From Planctomycetota bacterium (lineage in GTDB: Bacteria; Planctomycetota; Planctomycetia; Pirellulales; UBA1268), in the NCBI GenBank assembly GCA_029978905.1, contig JAPOIM010000026.1, forward strand, positions 1 through 48,747: 48,747 nt of DNA, written 5' to 3'. The notes under the pieces were generated by a model. It worked only from the letters and a program-made list of their open reading frames with translations, searched no databases and had not been told where the DNA came from. The translations under genes and the position numbers were made by a program. Below, one piece after another: positions 18,396 through 26,451 of the stretch (the stretch's first letter is position 1; each line of letters opens with the position of its first letter).

Positions 18396-18432
18396 ACCGC
18401 AGGCGTGACCGCGTCCCCGCGCCAACCACCGC

Positions 18433-19104
18433 ATGACTGACAAACTCCGCCAGCAGGTGACGCAGGAAGCAGCCCGCCTCGTCAACGAGGGCTGCGACTT
18501 CACGACGGCGCGGTTTCGCGCCGCTCGGTTGATTTATCGTGAGTGGGTGCCCGAAGAAGAACTTCCGAGTGTCCAGGACATCCAGCAGGCGTTGGCTCCG
18601 TCGTGCGACCCTCGCGCTGACCGCTTCACGCTGATCACCGAAACGGTACGGCTGTTAGGCACCCTGCGCGGCCATCGCGCCATTGGGGTTTCTGCGGATG
18701 GTCTCGAACACACCCTGCAGCTGTTTTCCGCAATCTACGCAGAGCACCCCTACGACGAAGAACTGCTGACCGCAGCGCTCGTGCTCCATAGCGGGCTCGT
18801 GATCGACCGCTCGGACCCGCTGCCGGCCGTGATCCGAGTACTGGGAAAGAGTCTCACGCCTCGCACGATTTGGTTCGTGGAAACGTTTCCACTCGCCCAG
18901 GCCCATGTGGCGGGCACGATCGGACAGCGAGCACGGCGGCGTGTCGAGTCGCACCCGGACTTCGAGCAGGTGCTGCGTCTCGCCGAACTCGACCGCAAGG
19001 TGGGGCTTGCTCCGCTGCAGGCTACCCACGACCTCGTCGACCTCGAGGAAGCCGTTGGCATCCTTCAGGCTCTCGACGCAGAGGATGAAGACGACGCGTG
19101 GTAA
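18433..19104 (+). CDS. Conserved hypothetical protein
   Basis: The 223-residue protein begins MTDKLRQQVTQEAARLVNEG, then FRAARLIYREW and LPSVQDIQQAL. This helical N-terminus resembles one I recall from several planctomycete proteins of unknown role. The middle is helical (LEHTLQLFSAIYAEHPYDEELLTA is the centre of it), with no metal-binding HD pair, and the end is acidic (DAEDEDDAW). It is probably cytoplasmic. It lies 37 bases after the DUF1080 gene on the same strand and ends nine bases from the stop of the convergent BMC operon. I do not recognise a function. Confidence 0.7.
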   Translation: MTDKLRQQVTQEAARLVNEGCDFTTARFRAARLIYREWVPEEELPSVQDIQQALAPSCDPRADRFTLITETVRLLGTLRGHRAIGVSADGLEHTLQLFSAIYAEHPYDEELLTAALVLHSGLVIDRSDPLPAVIRVLGKSLTPRTIWFVETFPLAQAHVAGTIGQRARRRVESHPDFEQVLRLAELDRKVGLAPLQATHDLVDLEEAVGILQALDAEDEDDAW

Positions 19105-19113
19105 GCAACCCGC

Positions 19114-20046
19114 CTACGCCCGGCCAAGAACCTGGCTGAGCGTTTCGCTGAGCACGGTGCCACTGCGTTTGAGACCTTGGAGTTCCTTGGGCCACAGGTC
19201 GATTTCCAGACACCGCTCGGCACCACCTCGGCCCACCACGGTGGGCACCGAGAGGGCAACATCCCGCAGGCCGTAACAACCGCGCTGCACGGTGGAGACC
19301 GGCAGGATGCGTTTGGAGTCGAGGGCGATCGCGTGAATCACCTCGGCAATCGACACGCCCACCGCAAACCCCGCGCCGGTCTTCTTTTTGATCATTTCTG
19401 CGCCCGAAGTCTTGGCTCGCAGAAACACCTCTTCGCCAAGTTTGGGGGTAAACCCGGGGAACTTTTCCAGCGGCAAGCCGCCAATGCAGGCACTCGACCA
19501 GATAGGCACCATGCTGTCGCCATGCTCGCCGAGAATCACCGCGGAGAGCTGCGTGGCTGGAGCCCCCAGCCGCATCGCGAGGAGACTGCGGAAGCGAAGC
19601 GTGTCGAGCAGCGTGCCCAGGCCGAGCACATGGCCTTGCGGGAGCGAGAGCTCCCGCTCCGCGAGCGCCGTGAGGATGTCGACCGGGTTGCTGACGACGA
19701 GCACAATGGCGTCGTTCCGCATCCCAGCCGAGGTCAGGCTGCCGAGGATCGTGCGAAACAATTCCACGTTGCGGTTGATCAATGCCAGGCGGCTCTCGTC
19801 AGGCTTCCGACGCAGGCCCGCAGTGATGCAGATCAGGTCGGCGTCCGCGAGGCTGTCGTACCCACCCGCATAAATCGCCTGGTCGGCGATTGCCGCGGTG
19901 CCGTGCAGCATGTCGAGCGCCTGGCCATCCGCCAGGTCTGCGTTCGCATCGACCAGCACGATCTCGTGGACAATTCCACCCAACTGCAGGGCAAACCCAG
20001 CAGACGAGCCGACGATGCCACCACCACCGATGATTCCAACCTTCAT
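19114..20046 (-). CDS. Lactate/malate-type dehydrogenase of the BMC operon
   Basis: This is an NAD-dependent 2-hydroxyacid dehydrogenase of the LDH/MDH family, 310 residues. The NAD fold starts KVGIIGGGGIVG with the ribose-binding aspartate in VLVDAN. The catalytic histidine is His175 (GEHGDS), with its partner Asp148 in LLDTLRFR and substrate arginine Arg151. In the mobile loop RRKPDESR, Arg80 occupies the specificity position that is Gln in LDH and Arg in MDH, so a malate-like substrate is possible despite the lactaldehyde context. No encapsulation helix is seen at either end. It is the last gene of the BMC operon, 60 bases after the aldolase; it may recycle NADH produced by the aldehyde dehydrogenase (inference). 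Confidence 0.85.
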   Translation of the reverse strand: MKVGIIGGGGIVGSSAGFALQLGGIVHEIVLVDANADLADGQALDMLHGTAAIADQAIYAGGYDSLADADLICITAGLRRKPDESRLALINRNVELFRTILGSLTSAGMRNDAIVLVVSNPVDILTALAERELSLPQGHVLGLGTLLDTLRFRSLLAMRLGAPATQLSAVILGEHGDSMVPIWSSACIGGLPLEKFPGFTPKLGEEVFLRAKTSGAEMIKKKTGAGFAVGVSIAEVIHAIALDSKRILPVSTVQRGCYGLRDVALSVPTVVGRGGAERCLEIDLWPKELQGLKRSGTVLSETLSQVLGRA

Positions 20047-20106
20047 GTCCCGTGTTCCTGTGTCTGTGATCCGTTGCCTGTGTCGTAAACGCTCGGCCCG
20101 CTGGGC

Positions 20107-20997
20107 TCAGGTGCCAAGACCGAGTTGACGGCACACCTCTTCCGTCACGGCCCGCACGAGCGCCTCTTTGTCGACGCCCGCTGGCAGTGCGGGTGTCACC
20201 GCCGCCGCAGGCATGGCAGGTGGCGCCTCGAAGGCCTTGCGGTCAACGCCGGATTGGCCCCAGCTGGCACGGAACACATCGTTGGCGCAGATGTCGCAGT
20301 CGGCCAGTTCGTCGGTCAGGCGAGGGTCTTTGAAACCCCACTGCTTCTTCAGGTCGAGCAGCTCTTGGGTCTCGTCCTTGGTGAGGTAGGTCACGCGACC
20401 GAGGTCCTTGGCCATCATCAGGATGCGGCAGTACGCATCGAGAATCTCGGTCCACCAGTACGCCTTCTCAACGCTCTCCCCAAAGCTGACCGTTCCGTGG
20501 TTGGCCAGAATCACGACACTGCTCTTTTGCACAAACGGGATCACCGTATCGGCAAACTTCTGACCGCCAGGCGTTTCGTAACGCGTGATCGGCACGTCGC
20601 CGAGGAAGACTTCGACCTCAGGCAGCACGCACTGTGGGATCGGCTCCCGCGCCACCGCGAAGGCGGTCGCATGCGGGGGATGGCAGTGCACGACACTCTT
20701 CACATCAGGCCGCTCCTTCATGATCGTCAGATGGAGCAGAACCTCGCTCGATCGCTTGCGGTGACCGGCCAGCTGGTTGCCTTCCATATCCACGATGCAG
20801 AGATCTGAGGGCTTCATAAAACCCTTGCAGATTTGCGTGGGCGTGCAGAGCACCTCATTGGGGCCCAGACGATAGGAGATATTCCCGTCGTTCCCGGCAG
20901 CAAAGCCCTTGTTGTAGATCCGCCGGCCGATGTCGCAGATCTCTTCCTTGAGCTTGGAAAGCGGTTTTTCGGTGGCCTGACCAGCTGGCATTGCCAT
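20107..20997 (-). CDS. BMC class II aldolase (fuculose/rhamnulose-1-phosphate type)
   Basis: Class II aldolases of this family split L-fuculose-1-phosphate or L-rhamnulose-1-phosphate into DHAP and L-lactaldehyde, using zinc. In the 296 residues the catalytic glutamate is in RSSEVLLHL and the zinc histidines are in HCHPPHA and ANHGTVS. After the enzyme core come a CDIC cysteine pair, a Pro/Ala-rich linker (FEAPPAMPAAAVTPALPAG) and an amphipathic terminal helix (VDKEALVRAVTEEVCRQL), the form of a BMC encapsulation peptide. The start at 20997 has GAGGAG ten bases upstream. In the characterised Planctopirus limnophila system the matching aldolase is the signature enzyme. Confidence 0.93.
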   Translation of the reverse strand: MAMPAGQATEKPLSKLKEEICDIGRRIYNKGFAAGNDGNISYRLGPNEVLCTPTQICKGFMKPSDLCIVDMEGNQLAGHRKRSSEVLLHLTIMKERPDVKSVVHCHPPHATAFAVAREPIPQCVLPEVEVFLGDVPITRYETPGGQKFADTVIPFVQKSSVVILANHGTVSFGESVEKAYWWTEILDAYCRILMMAKDLGRVTYLTKDETQELLDLKKQWGFKDPRLTDELADCDICANDVFRASWGQSGVDRKAFEAPPAMPAAAVTPALPAGVDKEALVRAVTEEVCRQLGLGT

Positions 20998-21144
20998 GAC
21001 TGCGATACTCCTCGTGGAATCTCTGGGGGTTGTGTGTGATCTGGAGAGCGGCGTCTTCATCCGCCACATAACTCTGCACGACTCTTTCGGCTGCGGCCTC
21101 TGTAGCGGTCAGAAAAACGAACCTTGTCGCTCAGGGTGTACGGG

Positions 21145-21474
21145 TCATGCCGGCGGTGCCGACGGCGCGGGCGGTGCGGGCGGATCGCTGCAGTCCTGAG
21201 GCACATCAAGCCGATCCAGGATCGCAGCGACATACGCGTCGACAGGTCGCAGGTCGGGGCGGAATGGCTGAGCCGCTTCGCCCCCTTCGGAAAACGCGAC
21301 GACCTGCCCTTCGCCGGCGCCGAGGCTGTCCCACGCGACGAGCGGTTCTGCAGGGCCATCGCCAGCGGCAAGGTCGGCGAGCGAGAGCGGTACGAGCAGA
21401 CGCAGCATGCCGCCCCGCATCGATGCGTGACCGTCCGAGAGCGTGACCGATCCAATGACGCGGGCGAGTCTCAC
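21145..21474 (-). CDS. BMC-P pentameric shell protein (EutN/CcmL family), copy 1
   Basis: BMC-P proteins cap the twelve vertices of the icosahedral shell. This 109-residue copy begins with GTG at 21474, overlapping the stop of the upstream gene as GTGA, which signals translational coupling. It shows the EutN/CcmL pattern: ARVIGSVTLSDGH, a hydrophobic strand LRLLVPL, then LVAWDSLGAGEGQVVAFSEG. The last 15 residues form a Pro/Ala-rich tail (SDPPAPPAPSAPPA) beyond the usual fold. It is the third BMC-P gene in transcription order and is followed, after 147 bases, by the aldolase. Confidence 0.9.
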   Translation of the reverse strand: MRLARVIGSVTLSDGHASMRGGMLRLLVPLSLADLAAGDGPAEPLVAWDSLGAGEGQVVAFSEGGEAAQPFRPDLRPVDAYVAAILDRLDVPQDCSDPPAPPAPSAPPA

Positions 21475-22262
21475 GGGGTCGCCTCCTTTGCCGCACGACT
21501 GCATCCACAAGGACGACTCGCCTCGGCGAGATCCTCAGGCATCTCGGCGTGGGCTTGCTTGGAAAACTCGATCGCCAGCCGCTGAAGTCCACCCGTGGCG
21601 AAACGACGCGGATCGACCACCACCAGCGTTGCCCGACACTCCGCAGCAACCGCCAAAGCCTCCGCCACGCTCGCGGCAGCGACCGCCCGTACGGCTCGCT
21701 TCCGATTGGCGATCAGGGCCGCGATGCGGGCAGGCAGGATCCCTCGTGAGCCGCTGTGCGAAGCGCCCTCGGCGAAGGCCTCAACGACGCCCGCCAGCCC
21801 CGTAGAAGGAAGGTGCTGGGCGCTCGGCACCGCTCGCACGATCGCTGCGGCCTGCGCGGCCGCTCGTACCGGGAGATCACATGCAGCCACGAGAAACGCG
21901 GGAGCCGTGGACGCCGCGTTCGCACTCGCGTCGGCCACGGCGGCACGGTGGACGGCCACCTTGTGATCGCGAAACCACTCACGAGCAGAGGGCGTGAGCA
22001 CGGCGTCATGCCGGACGGTCACGTCACTCACGCCACCCGGCAGTTTGCTGAGAATCGCAAGCGACACCACTTTTTCGGCGAGCCGCGGTCCGCGTGTCGT
22101 GGGAACAGTGGGCGGTGCCGACGCCGCAACTGGCACGGCCGGCGAGCTCGGGGCGGCGGCCGAGGCGGCTGGCGCGAGCCGACGCACCACGTCCGCCGCG
22201 ATCGCGGCGACAAGCTTGTCCAGCTCGGCGGGCTTTTCGGACGTCATGGCGGGGGCAGTCAT
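21471..22262 (-). CDS. Unknown BMC cargo candidate with encapsulation-like helix
   Basis: I do not recognise this 263-residue protein. Residues 12-30 (AELDKLVAAIAADVVRRLA) form an amphipathic helix followed by an Ala/Pro/Ser-rich linker to about residue 55, the layout of an N-terminal BMC encapsulation peptide. A first globular part contains VVSLAILSKLPGGVSDVTV and VLTPSAREWFRDHKVAV. A second part, with SGSRGILPARIAALI, KRAVRAVAAASVAEAL and TLVVVDPRRFA, has spacing reminiscent of the RpiB/LacA sugar-phosphate isomerase fold, though catalytic residues are not evident. It ends with a CGC motif. It is translationally coupled to the following BMC-P gene and begins five bases after the preceding one. 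Confidence 0.75.
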   Translation of the reverse strand: MTAPAMTSEKPAELDKLVAAIAADVVRRLAPAASAAAPSSPAVPVAASAPPTVPTTRGPRLAEKVVSLAILSKLPGGVSDVTVRHDAVLTPSAREWFRDHKVAVHRAAVADASANAASTAPAFLVAACDLPVRAAAQAAAIVRAVPSAQHLPSTGLAGVVEAFAEGASHSGSRGILPARIAALIANRKRAVRAVAAASVAEALAVAAECRATLVVVDPRRFATGGLQRLAIEFSKQAHAEMPEDLAEASRPCGCSRAAKEATP

Positions 22263-22267
22263 GAAAA

Positions 22268-22549
22268 TCAGTTCCGATGTGGAAGGGCGGGGGCGTCCAC
22301 CAGCGCGACGGTGCTCCATCGTGCAGGCGTCGTGTCGCTCCCGAGCAGACCTCGCAGCATCGCTCCGTCGCTGGTGATCACCACCAGGTCGCCGTTCGCT
22401 GCGGCCACGGTGTCGATCGCCAACTGGGGATCGCCGTCGGCCGAGCGTCTGTCGGCCATGACCGGCTGCACCACGAGAAGCCGCCGCCCTTCGAGGGACG
22501 GGTGCTTCACCGTCGAGATTGCCGAACCAAGGACGCGGGCGAGTTGCAT
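22268..22549 (-). CDS. BMC-P pentameric shell protein (EutN/CcmL family), copy 2
   Basis: This 93-residue vertex protein begins MQLARVLGSAISTVKH, continues with LEGRRLLVVQPV and ends with ARWSTVALVDAPALP. The usual G-A-G-x-G loop after the central strand is replaced by AANGDLVVITSDG, so it is the most divergent of the three BMC-P copies. The start at 22549 is chosen because the frame upstream encodes an Arg-rich, uncharacteristic leader. It lies between the aldehyde dehydrogenase and the unknown cargo candidate. Having three distinct BMC-P genes is typical of the planctomycete BMC type. Confidence 0.88.
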   Translation of the reverse strand: MQLARVLGSAISTVKHPSLEGRRLLVVQPVMADRRSADGDPQLAIDTVAAANGDLVVITSDGAMLRGLLGSDTTPARWSTVALVDAPALPHRN

Positions 22550-22623
22550 GGTGAAACGAGTGGGTGCTGCGGCGCGAAACGTGGAGAGAGAAAAAAACCG
22601 AAAAATGGTACGGCGGGAACCGA

Positions 22624-24108
22624 TCAGGCGATGGCGTCGGCGCTCCCCAGGATGCGAAGGTCGTCGACCAGGGTGCATCGCCGCTGCCGCGTAAAGGTGA
22701 GCGGCGTGGTGACCCCTTCACCGGTTGGCGTGGCGATCGAGAAGGAGAGGTAACCTTCGCCCCCGAGCCCGAGGCCTGCGACGCTTGGGCCGTTCTTGAC
22801 GAAGAGCGTGGTGTCGAGCAGCCGCCCCATGCGGGTCATCGTCCGCACATTTGTAGAATGCACGATCGCGGTGTGGCGGAATCCGTGCTCGCTTTCATGA
22901 GCCCGTTGAATCGCCTCGTCAACATTGCTGCACCGCACGAACGGCAAGAAGGGCATCATCTGCTCGGTTGGCACGAAGGGATTGTCGAGGTCTGTTTCGC
23001 CAAACACGAGCTCGAGTCCGTCGCGTGCTGTGGTCCCAGCCGCTTTCGCCAGCAGGGCGGCATCTTTGCCAAGCAGGTCTTTGCAAGGCACCGGATGGCG
23101 GTGCGCTCCCTCGCCAGCCATCACGATCGCACGGCTGGTGAGGGCATCGACCTGCGACGCATTCAACCGCAGGCCACCGGCTCGCTCCATGGCAGCCATC
23201 ATCGCGTCGAACACGCTGGCCACCACAAACACCTGCTTCTCACCGATGCACAGGAGGTTGTTGTCGTAGGCCGCCCCTTGGATGATCGAGCGGGCAGCAC
23301 GATCGAGGTCTGCGGTCTCGTCGACCACCACTGGCGGGTTGCCAGGGCCTGCCACGATCGCTCGCTTGGTTGACTGCAACGCCGCGCGGGCCACCGCAGG
23401 GCCGCCCGTCACGCAGATCAACTTCACGCCCCGGTGTGCGAAGAGTTCGCCCGCGGATTCAAGCGTGGGCTCCGCCACGAGCGTGACAAGGTTGTCGATC
23501 CCGATGTCTCGGTAGATCGCCTGATTGAAGCGACGGACCCCTTCGGCAGCGACCTGACGCCCGCTCGGATGCGGATTGACCACGACCGTGTTGCCACCCG
23601 CGATCATATTGACCGCGTTGCAGGCGATGGTCGGCAGCGAGTGGGTGACGGGGGTGATCGCACCGATGACGCCAAACGGGGCGTGTTCGATCACCGCAAG
23701 ACCGTGGTCACCACTAAACACCTGGCTCTCAAGAAACTCCACGCCCGGCACCTTCTCGCCCAGCACGCCAAGTTTCTCGATCTTGTGGTCCAGACGGCCG
23801 ATTTTTGTTTCGGCGAACTCCATGCGACCGAGCTCTTCGGCATCCTCGATCGCAATCCGACGAATGTGGGAGATCGCCTTCTTACGTCCCTCAATGCCGA
23901 GCCGCTCAAGCTGCTCGAACGCGTCGGTGGCGGCCTGTACGGCCTCATCCACACTCGAGAACACGCCATGGGCACCGGCGAGTGAGGTCGACGCCACGGG
24001 GCCGGCCACAGGCACCTGGCTGGGGGCCGGCGTGGCTTGGCCGATCTCGGCAATCACCTGACGGACGATGTTGGCGATGTTTTGTGGGTCGATGGTGGCT
24101 GTGGACAT
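22624..24108 (-). CDS. CoA-acylating aldehyde dehydrogenase (PduP-like), BMC cargo
   Basis: This enzyme would convert lactaldehyde plus CoA and NAD to lactyl-CoA and NADH inside the shell. The 494-residue protein starts with an amphipathic helix ([19 protein letters not shown]), then a Pro/Ala/Val-rich linker, which is a typical N-terminal encapsulation peptide. The catalytic domain has [17 protein letters not shown], the nucleotide-binding [12 protein letters not shown], a [15 protein letters not shown] block and the catalytic cysteine in [10 protein letters not shown], as in PduP/EutE enzymes. The fold ends with [14 protein letters not shown] and [11 protein letters not shown]. The next gene upstream, a BMC-P, is only three bases away, so translation is probably coupled. 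Confidence 0.94.
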   Translation of the reverse strand: MSTATIDPQNIANIVRQVIAEIGQATPAPSQVPVAGPVASTSLAGAHGVFSSVDEAVQAATDAFEQLERLGIEGRKKAISHIRRIAIEDAEELGRMEFAETKIGRLDHKIEKLGVLGEKVPGVEFLESQVFSGDHGLAVIEHAPFGVIGAITPVTHSLPTIACNAVNMIAGGNTVVVNPHPSGRQVAAEGVRRFNQAIYRDIGIDNLVTLVAEPTLESAGELFAHRGVKLICVTGGPAVARAALQSTKRAIVAGPGNPPVVVDETADLDRAARSIIQGAAYDNNLLCIGEKQVFVVASVFDAMMAAMERAGGLRLNASQVDALTSRAIVMAGEGAHRHPVPCKDLLGKDAALLAKAAGTTARDGLELVFGETDLDNPFVPTEQMMPFLPFVRCSNVDEAIQRAHESEHGFRHTAIVHSTNVRTMTRMGRLLDTTLFVKNGPSVAGLGLGGEGYLSFSIATPTGEGVTTPLTFTRQRRCTLVDDLRILGSADAIA

Positions 24109-24111
24109 GGG

Positions 24112-24438
24112 TTAGGCGTTCCTTGAAAAGACATCGTTGCCGTCGACCGTCACCGTATCGACGAGGCCGATCACCACCGCATCGATCGGCAGCGTTTTTG
24201 TTTCCGGGGTCAGGCGTGCGCTCGACCCTTGCGTGACCAATACAAACTCTCCTTCACCTGCCCCCAACGCATCGACGGCGATGAAGGTCCGCCCGGTCGA
24301 CACCAGCGCGTCACGACCGACGCCATTCGCGTCTCCAGCAGCGAGCCGATAGGGCTCCACCACCAGCAACTTGTGGCCGGTCATGGAGGCCGCCTTGTGC
24401 GTGGCGACGATCGATCCGGTGACACGTGCGATGAACAT
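24112..24438 (-). CDS. BMC-P pentameric shell protein (EutN/CcmL family), copy 3
   Basis: This 108-residue copy is the most canonical of the three: MFIARVTGSIVATHKAASM, LLVVEPYRL, FIAVDALGAGEGEFVLVTQG and SSARLTPETKTLPIDAVV all match the EutN/CcmL fold. The terminal stretch DNDVFSRNA-like tail is short. The start at 24438 is chosen because it aligns with other family N-termini; an in-frame GTG-type extension to 24450 adds only four residues. It is 26 bases after the acetate kinase gene and three bases before the aldehyde dehydrogenase. Confidence 0.92.
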   Translation of the reverse strand: MFIARVTGSIVATHKAASMTGHKLLVVEPYRLAAGDANGVGRDALVSTGRTFIAVDALGAGEGEFVLVTQGSSARLTPETKTLPIDAVVIGLVDTVTVDGNDVFSRNA

Positions 24439-24464
24439 CAGAGGCCTCAAGGAAAAAGGATGGG

Positions 24465-25679
24465 TTATGTCGCTGCGAGCAGGTCTCGCGTCTGTCGAGC
24501 GACGACAATCTCTTCATTGGTAGGAACCACCCAGATGGCCACGCGGCTCTCCGGAGCATGGAGAGGCCGCTCACCGCCTGGGGCGTTGTTGGCTGCGGAA
24601 TCGAGCACGATGCCGAGGTCTTCGAGCCCGCGACAGACTTCGGCGCGAACCCGAGGCGAGTTCTCACCGATGCCACCCGCGAATCCGATGCAGTCGAGGC
24701 CTCCCAGTTCCACGAGACCACCACCGAGCCAATGGCGAATGGCCGCCACGTAGACCGCAATCGCATCCGCAGCCCTCGTGCTGCCACCATCCGCGGCCGA
24801 CTCGAGGTCACGCATGTCACCCGAGGTGCCAGACATGCCCGCCAGCCCACTCCGCGACGAGAGTTCATCGAGGAGATCATCGAACGATCGCCCCGTCGCC
24901 TTCGCCATGTGACGCAGCACAAACGGATCGACATCGCCAGCCCGATTGTTTTGCGGCAGGCCCGACTGCGGGCTCATGCCCATCGACGCGCCCACGCTCT
25001 GACCGCCTCGAAGCCAGCAGACACTACTCGACCCGCCGAGATGGCAGGAGACTGCTCGATGAGCTCGCCCGGCGACTCCCGGAGCGAGTTCTTGCAGCCG
25101 ACCTGCCACGTAGCGATGACTCGCGCCGTGGAAGCCCCACCGACGCACGAGGTGCTCCTCCACCCATGCGGTCGGAACCGCGTAGAGGGCATTGTGCGTG
25201 GGGATGGTCGCGTGGAAGCCGGTTTCGAAGGCCGCCACGAGGGGCACCCCTGGCAGCCGCTGAGCCACCGTTCGCATTGCCTTCACGTAGGGCGGGTTGT
25301 GGGCCGGAGCAACCTCTGCCATTTCCTCCATGGCAGCGAGCACATCGGGAGAAACCCGCGTGACACCTCCGGCCCGACCACCATGCACCGCCTTGAAGCC
25401 GACGGCTGCCACCTCAGCCACATCCGTCAACGGTCCCCCGTCTCCCGTGAGCTGACTGAGCGCCGCCTCAAGGGCCACGCCGTGATCAGGCACAGGCTGA
25501 ACTGCCTCGAGCACCGTCTCGCCAGCCGTGGCGTACACGCGGCTCTCAGCAGCCCCGATGCGTTCCACGCCGCCTCGCGCCAACTCTTTTTCCCCTGCCG
25601 TCGACGCGGCTGCGTCGGGCAGCTCAAAGAGCCGGTACTTGAAACTCGTGGAACCGAGGTTGGCAACCAGTATCTTCAT
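24465..25679 (-). CDS. ackA: Acetate/lactate kinase (AckA family) of the BMC operon
   Basis: AckA transfers phosphate from an acyl phosphate to ADP. In this pathway lactyl-phosphate would give lactate and ATP. The 404 residues show the family blocks ILVANLGSTSFKYRLFEL, AVHGG, APAHNPP, WGFHGASHRYV, CHLGGSSSV, NNRAGDVDP and FAGGIGENSPRVR. Compared with the well-studied Methanosarcina enzyme, three active-site positions differ: Lys96 for Arg91, Ala126 for Leu122 and Glu152 for Asp148; Arg241, His123, His180 and Glu384 equivalents are kept. No encapsulation helix is present, so it may act outside the shell. It sits between the BMC-H and BMC-P genes. Confidence 0.92.
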   Translation of the reverse strand: MKILVANLGSTSFKYRLFELPDAAASTAGEKELARGGVERIGAAESRVYATAGETVLEAVQPVPDHGVALEAALSQLTGDGGPLTDVAEVAAVGFKAVHGGRAGGVTRVSPDVLAAMEEMAEVAPAHNPPYVKAMRTVAQRLPGVPLVAAFETGFHATIPTHNALYAVPTAWVEEHLVRRWGFHGASHRYVAGRLQELAPGVAGRAHRAVSCHLGGSSSVCWLRGGQSVGASMGMSPQSGLPQNNRAGDVDPFVLRHMAKATGRSFDDLLDELSSRSGLAGMSGTSGDMRDLESAADGGSTRAADAIAVYVAAIRHWLGGGLVELGGLDCIGFAGGIGENSPRVRAEVCRGLEDLGIVLDSAANNAPGGERPLHAPESRVAIWVVPTNEEIVVARQTRDLLAAT

Positions 25680-25737
25680 GGGCAGTCTGCTCCTCCGTGA
25701 CGGCACCTGTGCGACCGTGACTTCCTGGCCACGACTC

Positions 25738-26007
25738 TTAGGAAAAGAACGCCGCGGTCAGGCTCTCAGCCGGACGGGGAATCACATGCGTGGCAACGAG
25801 ATCGCCCACCTGTGAGGCCGCGTTGGCACCTGCTTCGACAGCAGCCCGCACGCTTCCCACGTCTCCCTGCACCACGGTCGTCACAAACGCACCGCCGATG
25901 CTCACTCGCTTGAGAACCTTCACATTGGCCGCCTTGGCCATAGCGTCGGTCGCCTCGACCAGGCCAACGAGGCCCTTGGTTTCCACCAATCCGATAGCAG
26001 TATTCAT
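25738..26007 (-). CDS. BMC-H hexameric shell protein, copy 1
   Basis: This 89-residue protein is a single-domain BMC-H subunit that tiles the facets of the shell as hexamers. It begins MNTAIGLVETKGLVGLVEA, has the AKAANVKVLKR helix-strand unit and the pore loop VSIGGAFVTTVVQGDV, and ends with ATHVIPRPAESL. The start at 26007 has AGGAATC upstream and gives the normal length; the longer frame to 26046 would add 13 non-homologous residues. The second BMC-H gene is 56 bases upstream, separated by an AT-rich leader. Confidence 0.95.
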   Translation of the reverse strand: MNTAIGLVETKGLVGLVEATDAMAKAANVKVLKRVSIGGAFVTTVVQGDVGSVRAAVEAGANAASQVGDLVATHVIPRPAESLTAAFFS

Positions 26008-26063
26008 GAGTTGATTCCTAAAAATAAAAACGTTCACAGATTCCAATGACGTGCCAACCGACC

Positions 26064-26363
26064 TCAGTCGCCGGCACCTGGGACAGCCACGGGCAGCACG
26101 ACGGCAAGATCGTCATGCGGACGTGGGATGACCTGCACGCTCACCACATCGCCGATGCGGCCAGCAGCGGCAGCCCCCGCGTCGGTCGCTGCCTTGACGG
26201 CAGCCACGTCACCCGAAACAAACGCCGTGACCAGCGCGCTGCCGATCTTGTCCCAACCGAGGAACGTGACGTTTGCCGCCTTCATCATCGCGTCGACTGC
26301 CTCGATGAGCGTGACGAACCCCTTCGTCTCGATCATGCCGAGGGCTTCGATGTTCTTTGCCAT
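26064..26363 (-). CDS. BMC-H hexameric shell protein, copy 2
   Basis: This 99-residue BMC-H subunit reads [20 protein letters not shown], then [13 protein letters not shown] and pore loop [16 protein letters not shown], closing with [16 protein letters not shown]. Its pore sequence (IGSA) differs from copy 1 (IGGA), so the two hexamers may pass different metabolites or mix in the facets. CAGGAG is placed well upstream of ATG 26363. It is the first shell gene of the operon, following PduL after an 88-base gap that contains two small stem-loops. No tandem-domain BMC-T gene is present in the window. Confidence 0.95.
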   Translation of the reverse strand: MAKNIEALGMIETKGFVTLIEAVDAMMKAANVTFLGWDKIGSALVTAFVSGDVAAVKAATDAGAAAAGRIGDVVSVQVIPRPHDDLAVVLPVAVPGAGD

Positions 26364-26396
26364 CTGCTGCTCCTGAACTCCTCTTCCACCAAACTC

Positions 26397-26434
26397 CCGG
26401 GGATTCCCGGAGGCCGTGCCGGCACGCGCCGGCA
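26397..26434 (-). repeat. Two intercistronic stem-loops between pduL and shell genes
   Basis: Two inverted repeats lie just before the first shell gene: CCGGG-GATT-CCCGG at 26397-26410 and TGCCGGC-ACGC-GCCGGCA at 26417-26434 (7-bp stem, 4-base loop). Neither is followed by a run of U in the transcript, so they look like RNA-processing or stability elements rather than terminators. This is inference. Confidence 0.55.
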
Positions 26435-26451
26435 GAACGACCTTTCATGAT

